Source: Methylomonas sp. ZR1 (lineage in GTDB: Bacteria > Pseudomonadota > Gammaproteobacteria > Methylococcales > Methylomonadaceae). From it: 64,000 nucleotides of DNA. Both the position numbers and the translations under genes were made by a program. Below, piece after piece: positions 62,820 to 64,000 of the stretch. Under the pieces are notes generated by a model. It saw nothing but the letters and a program-made list of their open reading frames with translations. It was not told where the DNA came from and did no database searches. Within the stretch, counting starts at the first letter, position 1, and every line of letters starts with the position of its first letter. The stretch spans positions 4,216,001-4,280,000 of the forward strand of contig NZ_RCST01000001.1 in the NCBI RefSeq assembly GCF_013141865.1, in the 5' to 3' direction.

Positions 62820-64000
62820 TTACTCCGCTAAATGACCGGCCAATGGCCCGTCGCCATTTAGCGCGTTTTTCAACATCGCCGCATCACGCAAGCGGCTGTT
62901 TTCGTCGTCGCGTAGCGAGCGAAAGGCAGTTAAATATTCGGTTTGTTGTGTAGCCGCATTCTGGCGCGGCACACTGACTTTGGCGATCAAGCCCAAGGCC
63001 GCCAGTTGTTCCAGCGTACGGCGGATGCGGTTGGGCGAAGCGTTGAAATGTTCGATAGGCCCAGTGGTTTGCGGGTTGGTGCAGAAGTCGTTAAACGCTT
63101 CGGGATCGTCGACGATCACCAGTTTTTGAGGCCATTCGTGACGCAACATGGTCCAAACTGCACCTTGAAATTCGCTGAGTTCGTTGATCAGCCAATGGCG
63201 GGCTGGGCGATCTAAATCTTTTTGGAGCAGTGGAGTTGATTTGGACTCAGCATAAAATTGCGCGGCTTTTGAACCTCGTTCGAACAAACTTTCTTTGCGT
63301 TCCATGGCTGACGTTGTTATCTCTCTGATGTGAGCAACTCTCCATGCTTTAGTAAGCTCCCCGTTGAATGCAGAAATAACCAGTGCTTGGCTTGATTCTT
63401 TTAGCAGGATTTGCTGATTTTCTTGTCGATCTAACTCTTGAAAAATATTTCGAACATTTTCTGAAAATGCCAATTGTTCTTCGAAAGTTGGAATTTTAAG
63501 CTTGTATGTCTTTAAAAAACTTTCGGGTACACGTTGATGACCGCTGGTACCAATAAATGCTCTCGCAGCCATTTTTCGAAATACAGTTCTTCTCGTTAGC
63601 GCCCATAGAAACTCAGCGGTTGCATTTGGCTTCGGACGCAATACATGGAATTCCGTCGATCCAGCGCCGATGCCATTTTCCAACCCTAGGGCAATTGCAA
63701 TTTTCCCGTTTTCCATACAAGGGCTGATTTTGGCAAAAAGCACGTCATTTTCTATAAACCGTGTATAACCAGTTTTTACTTCCTGAAAAAGTTTGGTTTC
63801 GTATTTGGTTACTCTGCCAGAAACCTCGTCGACCGCAGCCATCGGAAGAAAAGATACGTCTTGTCGCAAATCTACTGGACTATCCAGAGGGGGATTGATC
63901 CATGCCAAATCTGCCAACAATCCGTATTTTTCATTTCCTCGACTAACTTCTGGATCTTGAAAATACTCGTCGAACAAAAGGAATATTAAGCTATGTAGCT
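62820..64000 (-). CDS. hsdS: Type I restriction specificity subunit HsdS, N-terminus outside window
   Basis: The frame is open to the right edge, so the first recognition domain and the start are missing. A TTG at 63977 is not taken as the start. Visible parts are a second target-recognition domain (FLPMAAVDEVSGRV, NDVLFAKISPCMENGK, GTSGHQRVPESFL, IPTFEEQLAF) and a conserved helix ending in SAFNGELTKAWR. A tail of about 170 residues follows with a winged-helix-like segment (NRIRRTLEQLAALGLIAKVSVPRQ). The tail is not part of standard HsdS proteins and may contact other subunits. hsdM and hsdR are not in the window. Confidence 0.82.
   Translation of the reverse strand, partial: LHSLIFLLFDEYFQDPEVSRGNEKYGLLADLAWINPPLDSPVDLRQDVSFLPMAAVDEVSGRVTKYETKLFQEVKTGYTRFIENDVLFAKISPCMENGKIAIALGLENGIGAGSTEFHVLRPKPNATAEFLWALTRRTVFRKMAARAFIGTSGHQRVPESFLKTYKLKIPTFEEQLAFSENVRNIFQELDRQENQQILLKESSQALVISAFNGELTKAWRVAHIREITTSAMERKESLFERGSKAAQFYAESKSTPLLQKDLDRPARHWLINELSEFQGAVWTMLRHEWPQKLVIVDDPEAFNDFCTNPQTTGPIEHFNASPNRIRRTLEQLAALGLIAKVSVPRQNAATQQTEYLTAFRSLRDDENSRLRDAAMLKNALNGDGPLAGHLAE

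Noticed and set aside
1..64000. CRISPR arrays, rRNA, tRNA, prophage or complete insertion sequence
   Set aside because: No regularly spaced repeats, no tRNA or rRNA-like sequence, and no transposase, integrase or phage structural proteins were seen.

Overview
The window looks like chromosome from a gammaproteobacterium, most likely a Methylococcales-type methanotroph related to Methylomonas. That placement is an inference. It rests on gene order (gshB-tonB-yqgE-ruvX-pyrR-pyrB-pyrC', and rng-yhdP-nitrilase), on protein flavour, and on short dispersed palindromic repeats. No methane-oxidation gene lies in the window. I saw no rRNA, tRNA or CRISPR array. Genes are dense, and many start and stop codons overlap.

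Layout, 0-25 kb: a rhodanese fragment at the left edge, then rpmB-rpmG on the minus strand. Divergent to these run gshB, a TonB-family protein, yqgE, ruvX, pyrR, pyrB and pyrC'. PyrC' lacks the metal-binding HxH of active dihydroorotases and is probably a structural partner of PyrB. A LOG-family gene follows, then a MoxR/Bat operon: moxR, DUF58, DUF4381, batA, a fused batB/batC, and batD. Three other things sit inside this operon: a 1385-residue GGDEF/EAL protein, a CBS/CorC membrane protein, and a heavy-metal RND pair (CusB/CusA-like).

Layout, 25-43 kb: housekeeping genes nudE, a chemoreceptor, yrfG, rhlB, trxA and rho. Next come an ABC-type membrane protein with a decayed ATPase domain, a GH5 exo-glucanase-like enzyme, moaE-moaD/moaC, a BamC-like lipoprotein, a nitrilase-family amidase, yhdP, rng, maf and rlmH.

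Layout, 43-56 kb: an inorganic-carbon uptake locus. It holds four different NuoL/NuoM-type proton-channel proteins and a DabA (DUF2309) protein with all expected zinc and catalytic residues. A Can-type beta-carbonic anhydrase and a SulP anion transporter follow. Together they could hydrate CO2 vectorially at the membrane using the proton gradient, import bicarbonate through SulP, and interconvert CO2 and bicarbonate in the cytoplasm. A dispersed repeat lies between the first NuoM-like gene and dabA.

Layout, 56-64 kb: a periplasmic penicillin-acylase-family hydrolase, then a minus-strand defence module running off the right edge. It comprises a type I restriction specificity subunit (partial), an ABC-type AAA ATPase, an HNH nuclease and a DUF1016/PDDEXK nuclease. 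The last three overlap and are probably translationally coupled, which resembles an expanded Septu-like system attached to a type I restriction locus.
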